Assembly: GCA_015063885.1 (NCBI GenBank) | Contig: SVTH01000004.1 | Span: forward strand, 124,001-188,000 | Source of the DNA: Oscillospiraceae bacterium | GTDB lineage: Bacteria > Bacillota > Clostridia > Oscillospirales > CAG-382 | DNA: 64,000 nucleotides | Reading direction: 5' to 3' | In this document: in pieces, positions 1 through 10,404 of the stretch | Position numbering within the stretch: position 1 is the stretch's first letter | Layout of the letters: each line of letters starts with the position of its first letter | Position numbers and translations under genes: made by a program | Notes under the pieces: model-generated | Database searches by the model: none | What the model was told of the DNA's origin: nothing | What the model saw: only the letters and a program-made list of their open reading frames with translations

Positions 1-1205
1 ACCTGCTCGCCCTTTTCAAGATGCTCGAAGAGCATTTCCATGTTCATCAGCATTCTGGGGTAATGGAAGGGACCCTTCCACATGGAACCCTTCTGGGTGT
101 GGGAAACGGTGCCGTCCTTGTGGAGGTAGCCGTACCACTCGCCGCACTCCTTGTCCGCAAAGTGACCGAAGGAGTAAGCGTGTACCTTTTCGAACAGATC
201 CCAGTACTTCTTCTCGCCGGTGATGCTGTAAGCCAGCAGAGCGCCGATGAGGGCTTCGTCGTGTACCCACCACAACTTCATGTCGTGCTCCAGCTGTTCC
301 GGAGGTCTGCCGTTTACGTCGGTGAAGTAGATGTATCCGCCGTATTCCTTGTCCCAGCCCCAATCGGAAGCGGTCTCAAAGATCTTCAAAGCGGTCTTCA
401 GCAGGTTCTCGTCCTTGGTGTGGAGGTACTGGTTCATCAGGAACCAGCTGTTTTCCATGGAGTGACCGGGGTTGATGCATCTGCCGGCGGGAGTGTCGAT
501 GAACTCGCCGTTAGGACCGGTGGTCTCCAGAACGCAACCCAATTCGGGCTTCCAGTGGATGTTGATGATACGATCAGCCATCTCGTTGGCAATGGCGGTG
601 TAGTAATCAGCCTTTTCGGGGTCGCATCTCCGCAGCAGCTGAGCGGAGGATACCAATACCATGGGAACGGCTACTGCCACTTCCTGTCTGGTCTCCGCAT
701 AGCTCTTGGGGGTGATCTTAAAGGGATCGGAAGCGGGATCGCGGAACATACGGAGCATGTTCTCAAAGCAATCCTCTGCCTTCTTGATGTAGGTCTTGTC
801 ACCGGTCATCAGGCCGTATTCAGCCATGGAGAGCACGTAGAAGCTCTCGGTGAACATATAACGTCTCTTACGGAGAGGGCTGCCGTCGCGGGCCAGGGTG
901 AAATACATTCTGCCGTCTGCGTCTGCAATGTGCTTCTCAATGAAGTCAACGCCAAGCTGAGCGGCGTCTACCCATTCCTGCTTCTTGCCGTAGCGGTTGC
1001 ACAGGGTAGAGAAGGTCCACAGACATCTGCCCTGGAACCAGCCGGACTTGTCCATGCTGTACTGCTTGCCCTCACGGTCGATGCAGGTGATGTAGCCGCC
1101 GTACTCCTTGTCCAGCAGATCGCTCTGCATCCAGAAGGGGATGCAATCGTCCAACAGCTGATGACGGTAGAAATTCTTGTACGAGGTAAAAAGCTCCTTG
1201 TTCAT
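1..1205 (-). CDS. AGE-family (N-acylglucosamine 2-epimerase type) sugar epimerase, 3' end cut by window
   Basis: Read on the minus strand this gives about 401 residues with no stop before the window edge. The family is an (alpha/alpha)6 barrel of about 390-420 residues, so only the last few residues are missing. Trp/Gly-rich repeats such as ESFYVLSMAEYG, NPGHSMENSWFLM, KLWWVHDEALIGALL and GSMWKGPFHYPRML match the family, which interconverts N-acylglucosamine and N-acylmannosamine or epimerises disaccharides such as cellobiose. I cannot tell which substrate applies. The start at 1205 (MNKELFTSYK) was chosen over an upstream in-frame ATG at 1220 because GGATGGAG lies 8-9 nt before 1205, whereas the 1220 ATG overlaps that Shine-Dalgarno. 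The protein is probably cytosolic. A promoter lies at 1250-1278. The plus-strand open frame over the same bases is only an antisense shadow. Confidence 0.85.
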   Translation of the reverse strand, partial: MNKELFTSYKNFYRHQLLDDCIPFWMQSDLLDKEYGGYITCIDREGKQYSMDKSGWFQGRCLWTFSTLCNRYGKKQEWVDAAQLGVDFIEKHIADADGRMYFTLARDGSPLRKRRYMFTESFYVLSMAEYGLMTGDKTYIKKAEDCFENMLRMFRDPASDPFKITPKSYAETRQEVAVAVPMVLVSSAQLLRRCDPEKADYYTAIANEMADRIINIHWKPELGCVLETTGPNGEFIDTPAGRCINPGHSMENSWFLMNQYLHTKDENLLKTALKIFETASDWGWDKEYGGYIYFTDVNGRPPEQLEHDMKLWWVHDEALIGALLAYSITGEKKYWDLFEKVHAYSFGHFADKECGEWYGYLHKDGTVSHTQKGSMWKGPFHYPRMLMNMEMLFEHLEKGEQ

Positions 1206-1249
1206 AAAAAGATACTCCATCCTTCACAATTTGTTTTTTTCTTTTCTCT

Positions 1250-1278
1250 ATTGTACTTCTTTTTTAGCGGATTGTCAA
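1250..1278 (-). promoter_or_regulatory. Sigma-70 promoter for the AGE-family gene
   Basis: On the minus strand a perfect -35 TTGACA (1278-1273) is followed after exactly 17 nt by the -10 TACAAT (1255-1250). Transcription would start near 1243, about 40 nt before the chosen start codon. It is back to back with the promoter at 1298-1326. Confidence 0.8.
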
Positions 1279-1297
1279 TCAAAATCGCATAAAAAAA

Positions 1298-1326
1298 TTG
1301 ACAAATGCAAAAGGAAGTGATATAAT
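1298..1326 (+). promoter_or_regulatory. Consensus sigma-70 promoter for the lipoprotein-alaS run
   Basis: TTGACA (1298-1303), 17-nt spacer, TATAAT (1321-1326): a full consensus promoter, among the strongest-looking in the window. The start site would be near 1333, leaving a 5' leader of about 55 nt before the start codon at 1388. Only 19 bp separate its -35 box from the divergent -35 box at 1273-1278. Confidence 0.85.
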
Positions 1327-1387
1327 ACATGGAAGAATGGCTGTATAGGGCCTTTTTGGTGTTGCAATTTTTTATGGAGGAATGCTC

Positions 1388-2293
1388 ATGAGCTCTGCGT
1401 GGAAAAGACTTTTGGGGAAGCGTATCCTTTTGGTAGCGCTTCTGACGTTGCTCGTCTTCTCTCTCTCCGGGTGTAACTTTTCCTTGGAATCCGCCCTGGA
1501 GCAGCTGAAGGCCTACGTCAACGGCACGGAAGTTGCAAAGCCTCCCGCAGGCTTCGTGGAGTCCCGGGAGAACAAGACCTTCGCGTACGACGTGTACGAC
1601 AAGTACGTCATCATCACGGCGTATCTCGGGGAAGAGACCGAGGTCACCGTCCCCGCCAAGATCGACCGTCTCCCCGTGCGCTCCATCGCAAGCCTGACCT
1701 TCTACGATGGCGTCTCCGTGGAGTCCGTCACAGTCTCCGAGGGCATCGAGAGCCTGGATGAAAACGCTTTCTACTATTGCACTGCCTTGAAGTCCGTCAC
1801 CCTGCCGGAAAGTCTGAGCACCATCGGCGATAAGGCCTTCTCCTGGTGCAGCTCCCTGGAGGAGATCACCCTGCCGGACGCTGTGACCGCCATCCCTGCC
1901 TATTGCTTCAATCAGTGCACCGCCCTTACACGGGTGCAGTTCTCCTCGGAGATCACCTCCGTGGGTGCCCGTGCTTTCTCCGGATGCGAGAGCCTCACCT
2001 CTCTGTATTTCGGAGACGAGATGGTCGCTTTGGGAGATTACGCCTTCCGCGGCTGTCCCGCCTTGCAGACGGTGCGCCTTTCCGGAGACTGCGTGCTGTC
2101 TCCCAACGCCCTGGCTGACCGTTCCGACACCTTGACGGTGATGACCCTGCAGGAATCTCCCTGCTGGCTTGCCTGCCTGGAAATGGGCGTGATGCTTACT
2201 CCCGACGACGGTTCTCTGCTCCTTCCCGAGGACAGCACCGACGAAAGCGGCGATATCCCCTTGGGGGAAGAATCAACTACCGAAGAAACATAA
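1388..2293 (+). CDS. BspA-type leucine-rich-repeat lipoprotein
   Basis: A 301-residue exported protein. The N-terminus has a basic stretch, a hydrophobic segment (about 13-26) and the lipobox LSGC with Cys29, so a lipid-anchored surface protein is expected. Residues of about 75-245 carry BspA/LRR_5-type repeats of about 23 residues (for example IESLDENAFYYCTALKSVTL and TIGDKAFSWCSSLEEITL). Such repeats usually mediate protein-protein or host contacts; the ligand here is unknown. An acidic tail (EDSTDESGD, EESTTEET) ends it. The start at 1388 was preferred over ATG 1382 because GGAGG (1376-1380) is 7 nt upstream of 1388 but only 1 nt from 1382. It is the first gene of a run continuing into alaS after 23 bp, an unusual pairing of a surface protein with a tRNA synthetase. 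Confidence 0.85.
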   Translation: MSSAWKRLLGKRILLVALLTLLVFSLSGCNFSLESALEQLKAYVNGTEVAKPPAGFVESRENKTFAYDVYDKYVIITAYLGEETEVTVPAKIDRLPVRSIASLTFYDGVSVESVTVSEGIESLDENAFYYCTALKSVTLPESLSTIGDKAFSWCSSLEEITLPDAVTAIPAYCFNQCTALTRVQFSSEITSVGARAFSGCESLTSLYFGDEMVALGDYAFRGCPALQTVRLSGDCVLSPNALADRSDTLTVMTLQESPCWLACLEMGVMLTPDDGSLLLPEDSTDESGDIPLGEESTTEET

Positions 2294-2316
2294 CGAAAGA
2301 TAAATGAGGACAAAAC

Positions 2317-4953
<2,637 letters not shown>

Positions 4954-4968
4954 TGTTTGGAGTGTCAA

Positions 4969-5313
4969 ATGGAAAACTGTCTGTTTTGTAAGATCATAGC
5001 GGGGGAGATCCCCTCTAAGAAGGTGTACGAGGACGAAAACGTCTACGCCTTCCACGACATCAACCCCAACGCACCTATCCACGTGCTGGTGATCCCTAAG
5101 GTGCACATCGCCTCCATCCAGGAGGTCACCGAGGAGAACCTCTCCGCCGTTTCTGCGGTGCTGAAGGTGATCCCTCGTATCGCAAAGGAATTGGGTCTTG
5201 CGGAAAACGGCTACCGTGTCATCACCAACTGCGGTGAGGACGGGGGTCAGTCCGTGAAGCATCTCCACTTCCACATCCTGGGCGGCAAGAAGCTGCCCGT
5301 CACCCTGGCGTAA
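4969..5313 (+). CDS. HIT-family nucleotide-binding hydrolase (Hint type)
   Basis: 114 residues with the histidine-triad signature HLHFHILGG near the C-terminus and the N-terminal CxFC (CLFCKIIAGEIP) typical of the Hint branch. Hint proteins hydrolyse purine nucleoside phosphoramidates and acyl-adenylates, in the cytosol. Placement just after a tRNA synthetase is suggestive because Hint enzymes can act on aminoacyl-AMP, but that link is inference. The ATG at 4969 was chosen because TGGAG lies 6 nt upstream; an in-frame TTG at 4957 would leave no ribosome binding site. The gene starts 15 bp after alaS and is 6 bp from the next gene, so it is co-transcribed. Confidence 0.93.
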   Translation: MENCLFCKIIAGEIPSKKVYEDENVYAFHDINPNAPIHVLVIPKVHIASIQEVTEENLSAVSAVLKVIPRIAKELGLAENGYRVITNCGEDGGQSVKHLHFHILGGKKLPVTLA

Positions 5314-5319
5314 CCTTAT

Positions 5320-7452
5320 ATGCTGAAGAACCGCTTCCTCTCCGTTTTTGCGCTGGCGTTTGCGGCTGGCATTGCCACGCCCTTTCTCGCGGGAAACGGG
5401 TGGGAAGCGGCGGTTTTTCTTCTCTTTTTCGCTTTCGCACTCCTGGTGACGGGGCTGTATATCGCCTCCGCCTTCCGCGCGAAGGAGGTAAAGAAATATC
5501 TGCTTTATCCCATGCTCGTGGCCTTGGGCCTGGCCCTGGGTGCGGGCTGGCTCTGCCTCCGTTCTCTGCCCTATGAAAGCTATTCTCGGTACGTAGGGGT
5601 GGCGGATACGGTCAAAGGCACCGTCACGGAAAACGGATCTTATGCGGAGAGTAAGTACCTGGAGATCCGTGTGGAAAAGAGCAGAGCCTCTCTCCCTGCG
5701 GGCACCAAGGTCCGTTTGTATCTCCAAAAAGAGGATATCATCGCCATCGGAGACGAGGTCACCGCCACCTTGACCTACAGCAGTCTTTCCCGCAGCTCGG
5801 AACGTATGGCCTCCTGCAGATTGGCAGCCAACGGCTACGTTTCTGACGTGAAGCCGGGGAGCGGCTTTTTCGCCTCCCTGCGGTTTGCTTTGGGCGAGAA
5901 TTGCAAGGCTTTATACGAGCGTTACGGTGTCACCGGTGTGGCCCAGGCGTTGACCTTTCGGGAATGCTCCCTTTTGACGGCGGAGACCAACGACGCCTAC
6001 CGTACCATGGGGCTTTCCCACGTCCTTTCCATCAGCGGCTTGCATCTTTCCATTTTGGCCATGATGCTGCGGAAGCTTCTCTTCGCCCTTCGGTTGCGGA
6101 AGCAGGTGCGGGAGCTGCTTGCCTTGGGAATGATCGTACTGTATTGCTTCCTGACGGGCTTTTATCCTCCCGTCATCCGTTCCGCCGTGATGGTGGGCGC
6201 CGTTCTGTTGGGAGAGATCCTCCTCCGTGAAACGGACGGACTCACTCTGCTCTCTGCGGCACTGCTGTTTTTGCTGGCGGTGAATCCCTACACCCTTTTG
6301 TCCGTCAGCCTGCAATTGTCTTTCCTGTCCTGCTTGGGCATCATCCTTTTGGAGCCTCACGTAACGGAGCTTCAAAAGAAGATCCGCGGCAACGGAAAGG
6401 GAAATGCCACCCTTTTCCGCCGTATAGCGGCCCCTGCCGTCGGCTCCTTTCTCATCTCCTGCGGCGCCGTGGTGTTCACCTTTCCGGTGATCGCCTATAC
6501 CTTCGGCAATCTTTCCTGGCTGTCGCCGTTTTCCAATCTGATCTTCGTGCCCCTGTTTACTCCCATCCTGACCTTGCTGTTGGTGTCCGTGCTGGTGTAT
6601 TCCGTAGTGCCCTTCCTGGGCTCTCTTCTGGCGTTCCTGCCGGGAACGGTTTTGCGGCTGATGGAGGATCTCTTCCGCCGGTTCCTGGAACGGGATATCG
6701 GTACCCTGCAGGTGCCCGATGCCTGGGCGTTGCTGCCCATCCTTCTTTCCGCTTTCGCCATCGCCTGTATGCTGTTGTTCCGCAGGAAAGGCGTGGTTCT
6801 GTTCCTTTGCTTCTCCCTCTCCTCTGTGCTATCCCTGTCGGTATGCGCCGTAGCGGAAGGGCTTGCGGAGCCTTCGGAATACGTGGTCCTCTCCCGCGAG
6901 GAATCCTTCATGTACGTTGGCTACGACGGGGAAGGGTCCTTCCTGGATCTGGGAGGCGGCGCCTCTGCCTATACGCTTCCCGAGGGCTGTTACGTGGAGG
7001 AATATATCGTCACCGAGGTGGACGAGTCCGCCTTGGACCGTATGACGAAAACCTTCGGGGACAACTATGTCTCCGTTCTGTATCTGCCTGCCGCAGACGA
7101 GGACGGCAACCGATACGACCTTTCGGATTTCCGCCTTGCGGGAACGCTGGAGGGCTGTGAGATCGTTACCTATCACCGTGTGGCAGGGGAGGAGCTGTTG
7201 GTGTATGACCGCCGTTCCCAAACTGCCGAGACCTCCCTTGGGATTTCCGTTCTTTTGGGAGAACGGGGGCAGCATTTGGAAAACACTCTTGTCTGGGTGT
7301 ATTCCTCCAAGGCAAGGGAGCTTTCGTTCCCGGACGCACGGGAGCTCTACCTGCCCTTTGAAGCAAGTCTTCACGGGGTGGAGACCCAAGCGACCATACG
7401 TTATTACGATTCTGCTATCATCTATGAAAACGGGGAGGTGACCGTTCCGTGA
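5320..7452 (+). CDS. comEC: ComEC/Rec2-family DNA-uptake channel with degenerate C-terminal metallo-hydrolase domain
   Basis: 710 residues. Several N-terminal membrane segments are followed by an OB-like DUF4131 region (about 85-175) and then the Competence domain with the signature SHVLSISGLHLSILAMM at about residue 231 and further membrane spans to about 505. ComEC forms the inner-membrane channel that admits single-stranded DNA during transformation. Full ComEC proteins end in a metallo-beta-lactamase-like domain bearing HxHxDH. Here the matching region (about 520-710) keeps the fold outline (FLDLGGGA, then YIVTEVDESALDRM) but the metal-binding His and Asp are gone. No ComEA or ComFC gene is adjacent. 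The start is 6 bp after the HIT gene with no clear Shine-Dalgarno, so coupling is likely. Its stop overlaps holA. Confidence 0.85.
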   Translation: MLKNRFLSVFALAFAAGIATPFLAGNGWEAAVFLLFFAFALLVTGLYIASAFRAKEVKKYLLYPMLVALGLALGAGWLCLRSLPYESYSRYVGVADTVKGTVTENGSYAESKYLEIRVEKSRASLPAGTKVRLYLQKEDIIAIGDEVTATLTYSSLSRSSERMASCRLAANGYVSDVKPGSGFFASLRFALGENCKALYERYGVTGVAQALTFRECSLLTAETNDAYRTMGLSHVLSISGLHLSILAMMLRKLLFALRLRKQVRELLALGMIVLYCFLTGFYPPVIRSAVMVGAVLLGEILLRETDGLTLLSAALLFLLAVNPYTLLSVSLQLSFLSCLGIILLEPHVTELQKKIRGNGKGNATLFRRIAAPAVGSFLISCGAVVFTFPVIAYTFGNLSWLSPFSNLIFVPLFTPILTLLLVSVLVYSVVPFLGSLLAFLPGTVLRLMEDLFRRFLERDIGTLQVPDAWALLPILLSAFAIACMLLFRRKGVVLFLCFSLSSVLSLSVCAVAEGLAEPSEYVVLSREESFMYVGYDGEGSFLDLGGGASAYTLPEGCYVEEYIVTEVDESALDRMTKTFGDNYVSVLYLPAADEDGNRYDLSDFRLAGTLEGCEIVTYHRVAGEELLVYDRRSQTAETSLGISVLLGERGQHLENTLVWVYSSKARELSFPDARELYLPFEASLHGVETQATIRYYDSAIIYENGEVTVP

Positions 7453-8555
7453 GCTTTTACAACAACAAAAAGTTCTCCTCCATGGACGAGCTGAAAAAGC
7501 GAGTCAAAGAGAATAAGCTGAACGGTGTCTATCTGTTCTGGGGTGCCGAGGAATATACCAAGGATTTCTACGCGGATAAGCTGCGCAAGCTTGCCCAGGC
7601 CTCTCCCGTGCCGGAATTCAACTACGAGATCTTCGATGCGGAGACCCGCTCCGTGGGAGATTTCGAGGAATCTACCTTCGCCCTGCCTTACCTGTGGGAG
7701 AACCGGGTTATCGAGATCCGTAATCTCAAGCCCAAGCGGATCACCCAGTCCGAGGCGGAGGAGTACGCCCGCATTTTCGAGACCCTGCCGGAGTACCTCA
7801 CCGTGCTGATCCTGTTCCGTGCAGGGGATTACAACGGCTCCAAAACGGGCTCCGATCCCCAAAAGGAAGAAAAAACCGAGGAGGGTAAGACCGAGGAACG
7901 GAAAAACGGCTTCAAGACCTTCCTGACCGCCATCGAGGAAAACGGACTTTCCGTGGAATTCGAGCCGGAAAAGGGAGAGAAGCTCTGCAATTGGGTGTCC
8001 CGCCATTTTGCCTCCCGCGGGGTTAAAATTGCCCCCGGCGTTCCTTCTTTTATGACCTCCTATTGCGGAACGGATATGTATACCCTCCAGGGAGAGATCC
8101 AAAAGCTTTGCGACGCCTGCGAGGGCAAGACCGTTTCCGAGCAGGACGTGCGCACCTATTGCTGTGCCAACGAGAACCACGTTTTCTTCGACGTGGCTAC
8201 CTGCATGGTACGTAAGGATGCCTTAGGCGCCAAACGGATCCTTGCGGGTTTGAAAATGACTCCCGAGATCGTTCCCATGGCCATGGGCTTCTTGGCCTCC
8301 AACTACCGCCTGATGCTGTTGGTGAAGACGGGGATGGATATGGGGAAGTCCGTAGCCCAGATCGGGACGGAGCACAAGATCCCCACCTGGAAGGTGAGCA
8401 AGGCCGTCACCTCCCTGGGAAATACCGATTACGCCGCCTTGCAGGACGCCATCGCCCGCATCGCCGAGGCGGATGCAAAAATGAAGACCCGCCGAGGGAA
8501 TCCCGGTGCGGCCTTGGAGCTTTTGGTCTACAGGATCTGTATGTATGGCAAATAA
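7449..8555 (+). CDS. holA: DNA polymerase III delta subunit
   Basis: 368 residues. The N-terminus (GVYLFWGAEEYTKDFYADKL) and the middle and C-terminal clamp-loader architecture match HolA, the subunit that opens the beta sliding clamp. The start is GTG at 7449, overlapping the comEC stop by four bases (GTGA), with GGGGAGG about 10 nt upstream. A charged insertion (about 138-152, DPQKEEKTEEGKTEERK) is longer than usual. comEC-holA adjacency is common in Firmicutes, often followed by rpsT, which is absent here. The holA stop overlaps the next start. Confidence 0.93.
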   Translation: MSFYNNKKFSSMDELKKRVKENKLNGVYLFWGAEEYTKDFYADKLRKLAQASPVPEFNYEIFDAETRSVGDFEESTFALPYLWENRVIEIRNLKPKRITQSEAEEYARIFETLPEYLTVLILFRAGDYNGSKTGSDPQKEEKTEEGKTEERKNGFKTFLTAIEENGLSVEFEPEKGEKLCNWVSRHFASRGVKIAPGVPSFMTSYCGTDMYTLQGEIQKLCDACEGKTVSEQDVRTYCCANENHVFFDVATCMVRKDALGAKRILAGLKMTPEIVPMAMGFLASNYRLMLLVKTGMDMGKSVAQIGTEHKIPTWKVSKAVTSLGNTDYAALQDAIARIAEADAKMKTRRGNPGAALELLVYRICMYGK

Positions 8556-9129
8556 AATGCGATTGATCTGCCCTCTGGTAGTGGAGGGCAAATACGATAA
8601 GATCCGCCTGTCCAACCTGGTGGAAACCCCTATTTTGGTGCTGAACGGCTTCTCTGTGTTCCACGATAGGGAAAAGAAAGCCCTCCTGCAACGGATCTGC
8701 AAGGAAAAGGGGCTGATCTTCCTCACCGACAGCGACAAGGCGGGAACCTTCCTCCGTACCAAGCTGAAGGGCATCTTCTGTGAAGGAAAGCTCTACCAGG
8801 TCTACGCACCTGCTGTTGCGGGGAAGGAAAAACGGAAAAACAACCCCTCCAAGGAAGGGCTTTTGGGAGTGGAGGGCATCGACTGCGAGACCCTGCGTCC
8901 GTTGCTGGCTCCCTATGAGGAATCCGCCGCGGCACCCGTCAGCGCGGGGATCACCTCCGCCCAGTGGTACGCCCACGGCTTTTCCGGCGGGGAAGGAGCA
9001 AGCGAGAAACGAAAAGCCCTGGCAAAAGCCTTGAACCTCCCGGAGAACCTGTCCTCCTCCGCCTTGTTGGAGGCGGTGAACCTACTTTGCGACAGAGAGA
9101 CCTACGAGAAAGTGAGAGAAACGGTATGA
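8545..9129 (+). CDS. rnmV: Ribonuclease M5-like TOPRIM protein (5S rRNA maturation)
   Basis: 194 residues. A TOPRIM domain fills the first half: the conserved Glu lies in VVEGKYDK (about residue 13) and the acidic pair in LTDSDKAG (about 60-66). The C-terminal half resembles the DUF4093 extension of RNase M5, which cuts 5S rRNA precursors. In Bacillus the gene sits beside ksgA; here it is between holA and mtaB. ATG 8545 lies inside the end of holA with AGGAT about 9 nt upstream; ATG 8557 is an alternative. An Arg/Lys-rich loop (GKEKRKNNPSKEG) could contact RNA. No rRNA gene is in the window. Confidence 0.8.
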   Translation: MANKMRLICPLVVEGKYDKIRLSNLVETPILVLNGFSVFHDREKKALLQRICKEKGLIFLTDSDKAGTFLRTKLKGIFCEGKLYQVYAPAVAGKEKRKNNPSKEGLLGVEGIDCETLRPLLAPYEESAAAPVSAGITSAQWYAHGFSGGEGASEKRKALAKALNLPENLSSSALLEAVNLLCDRETYEKVRETV

Positions 9130-10400
9130 AAAAGGTATGTATCTGCACCTTGGGGTGCCGTGTCAACCAATACGAATCCGTTTCCATTGCGGAAGCCTTG
9201 CAGGAAAAAGGCTTCACCGTCACCAAGGACGAGGAAAACTGCGACTATTACCTGTTGAACACCTGCTCCGTTACGGGAGAAAGCCAGCGTCAGAGCCGTC
9301 AGCTTGCCCGCCGCTTCGCCCTGCGGGGGAAGGTGGCCGTCATCGGTTGCGCCTCCCAAAACCAAAAAGAGGACTTCCTGTCCATCCCCGGCGTCTTTTA
9401 CGTGGGCGGATGTGGAGACAAGCTTGCGGTGGTGAGCGCCATCGCAGGAGACCCGGCGGGAGATCACGTCACCTCCATGGAAAAGGTTCCCTACGAGCCC
9501 ATGTCCGTCCGGGGGAAGAGCGATCTGTTTTCCACCTGCCGCGCCTACATCAAGATCCAGGACGGCTGTAGCGGCAAATGTACCTATTGCATCATCCCCA
9601 CCCTTCGGGGGAAGACCCGTTCACGGGATGGGGAAGAGATCTTAGCGGAGGCGTCCCGCCTGGTAAAAGCGGGCTACCGTGAGATCGTCCTCACGGGGAT
9701 CGAGACCTCCGCCTATAACAAGCTCTCCTTGGGCGAGCTGATCTCCCGTTTGGGAGACCTGCGGGAGGATGGACTTCTGCGTGTGCGGCTGGGCTCTCTG
9801 TCCATCGGCAGTCTTACCCCAAGCTTCTTGGAGACCATCGGCAACACGCCGAACTTTATGCCCCACCTCCATTTGTCCCTCCAATCGGGCTCTACCCCCG
9901 TCCTGCGTCGGATGATGCGGCCATACACGGCGGAAGCCGCCATGGAAAAGATCCTTCTGATGAAGGAGACCCTTCCCCGCTTCCAACTCAGCGCCGATTT
10001 CATCACGGGCTTCCCCGGGGAAACGGAGGAGGACTACCTGGCAACGGAAGCCTTCGTACGCAAGGCGGGTATGATGCATATCCACGCCTTCCCCTATTCC
10101 GAGCGGGAGGGAACTCCTGCGGCGGAGATGGAGGACGCCATCCCCAAGGAGATCCGCAAGTCGAGATGTGCCCGCCTGAACGCCGTCTCCGCGGAGCTGA
10201 AAAAGGAGATCATGGACAGCTTCACAGGAAAGACCGTCCACGTACTTACCGAAAAGATCAAAAACGGCGTGGCAACAGGCCACACCGAGGAATTTATGGA
10301 ATGTACCTTCCCGGCGGAATCTGCCGCAGTAGGGGAGGTTACGGAAGTGACCGTCCTGGGGAACGAAAAGGGACGGCTTACGGGAAATGAAAGGAAATGA
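9126..10400 (+). CDS. mtaB: tRNA t6A37 methylthiotransferase
   Basis: 424 residues, a radical-SAM methylthiotransferase that converts t6A37 to ms2t6A37 in tRNAs. The N-terminal UPF0004 domain holds three cluster Cys in TLGCRVNQYES, NTCSVTGES and IGCASQNQ. The radical-SAM motif CSGKCTYC follows at about residue 149, and a TRAM-like domain ends the protein. The IIPTLRG stretch after the CxxxCxxC and the CTLGCRVN start favour MtaB over MiaB or RimO. ATG 9126 overlaps the rnmV stop as ATGA; the longer upstream frame has no ribosome binding site. It is co-transcribed with rnmV and the next gene. Confidence 0.93.
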   Translation: MKKVCICTLGCRVNQYESVSIAEALQEKGFTVTKDEENCDYYLLNTCSVTGESQRQSRQLARRFALRGKVAVIGCASQNQKEDFLSIPGVFYVGGCGDKLAVVSAIAGDPAGDHVTSMEKVPYEPMSVRGKSDLFSTCRAYIKIQDGCSGKCTYCIIPTLRGKTRSRDGEEILAEASRLVKAGYREIVLTGIETSAYNKLSLGELISRLGDLREDGLLRVRLGSLSIGSLTPSFLETIGNTPNFMPHLHLSLQSGSTPVLRRMMRPYTAEAAMEKILLMKETLPRFQLSADFITGFPGETEEDYLATEAFVRKAGMMHIHAFPYSEREGTPAAEMEDAIPKEIRKSRCARLNAVSAELKKEIMDSFTGKTVHVLTEKIKNGVATGHTEEFMECTFPAESAAVGEVTEVTVLGNEKGRLTGNERK

Positions 10401-10404
10401 ACGT

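Noticed and set aside
21..1292. Plus-strand open frame of 423 codons at the window start
   Set aside because: The minus strand encodes a clear AGE-family epimerase over the same bases, with promoter and ribosome binding site.
8964..9125. N-terminal extension of mtaB
   Set aside because: It lies in another frame of rnmV without a Shine-Dalgarno; ATG 9126 gives the conserved MtaB start.
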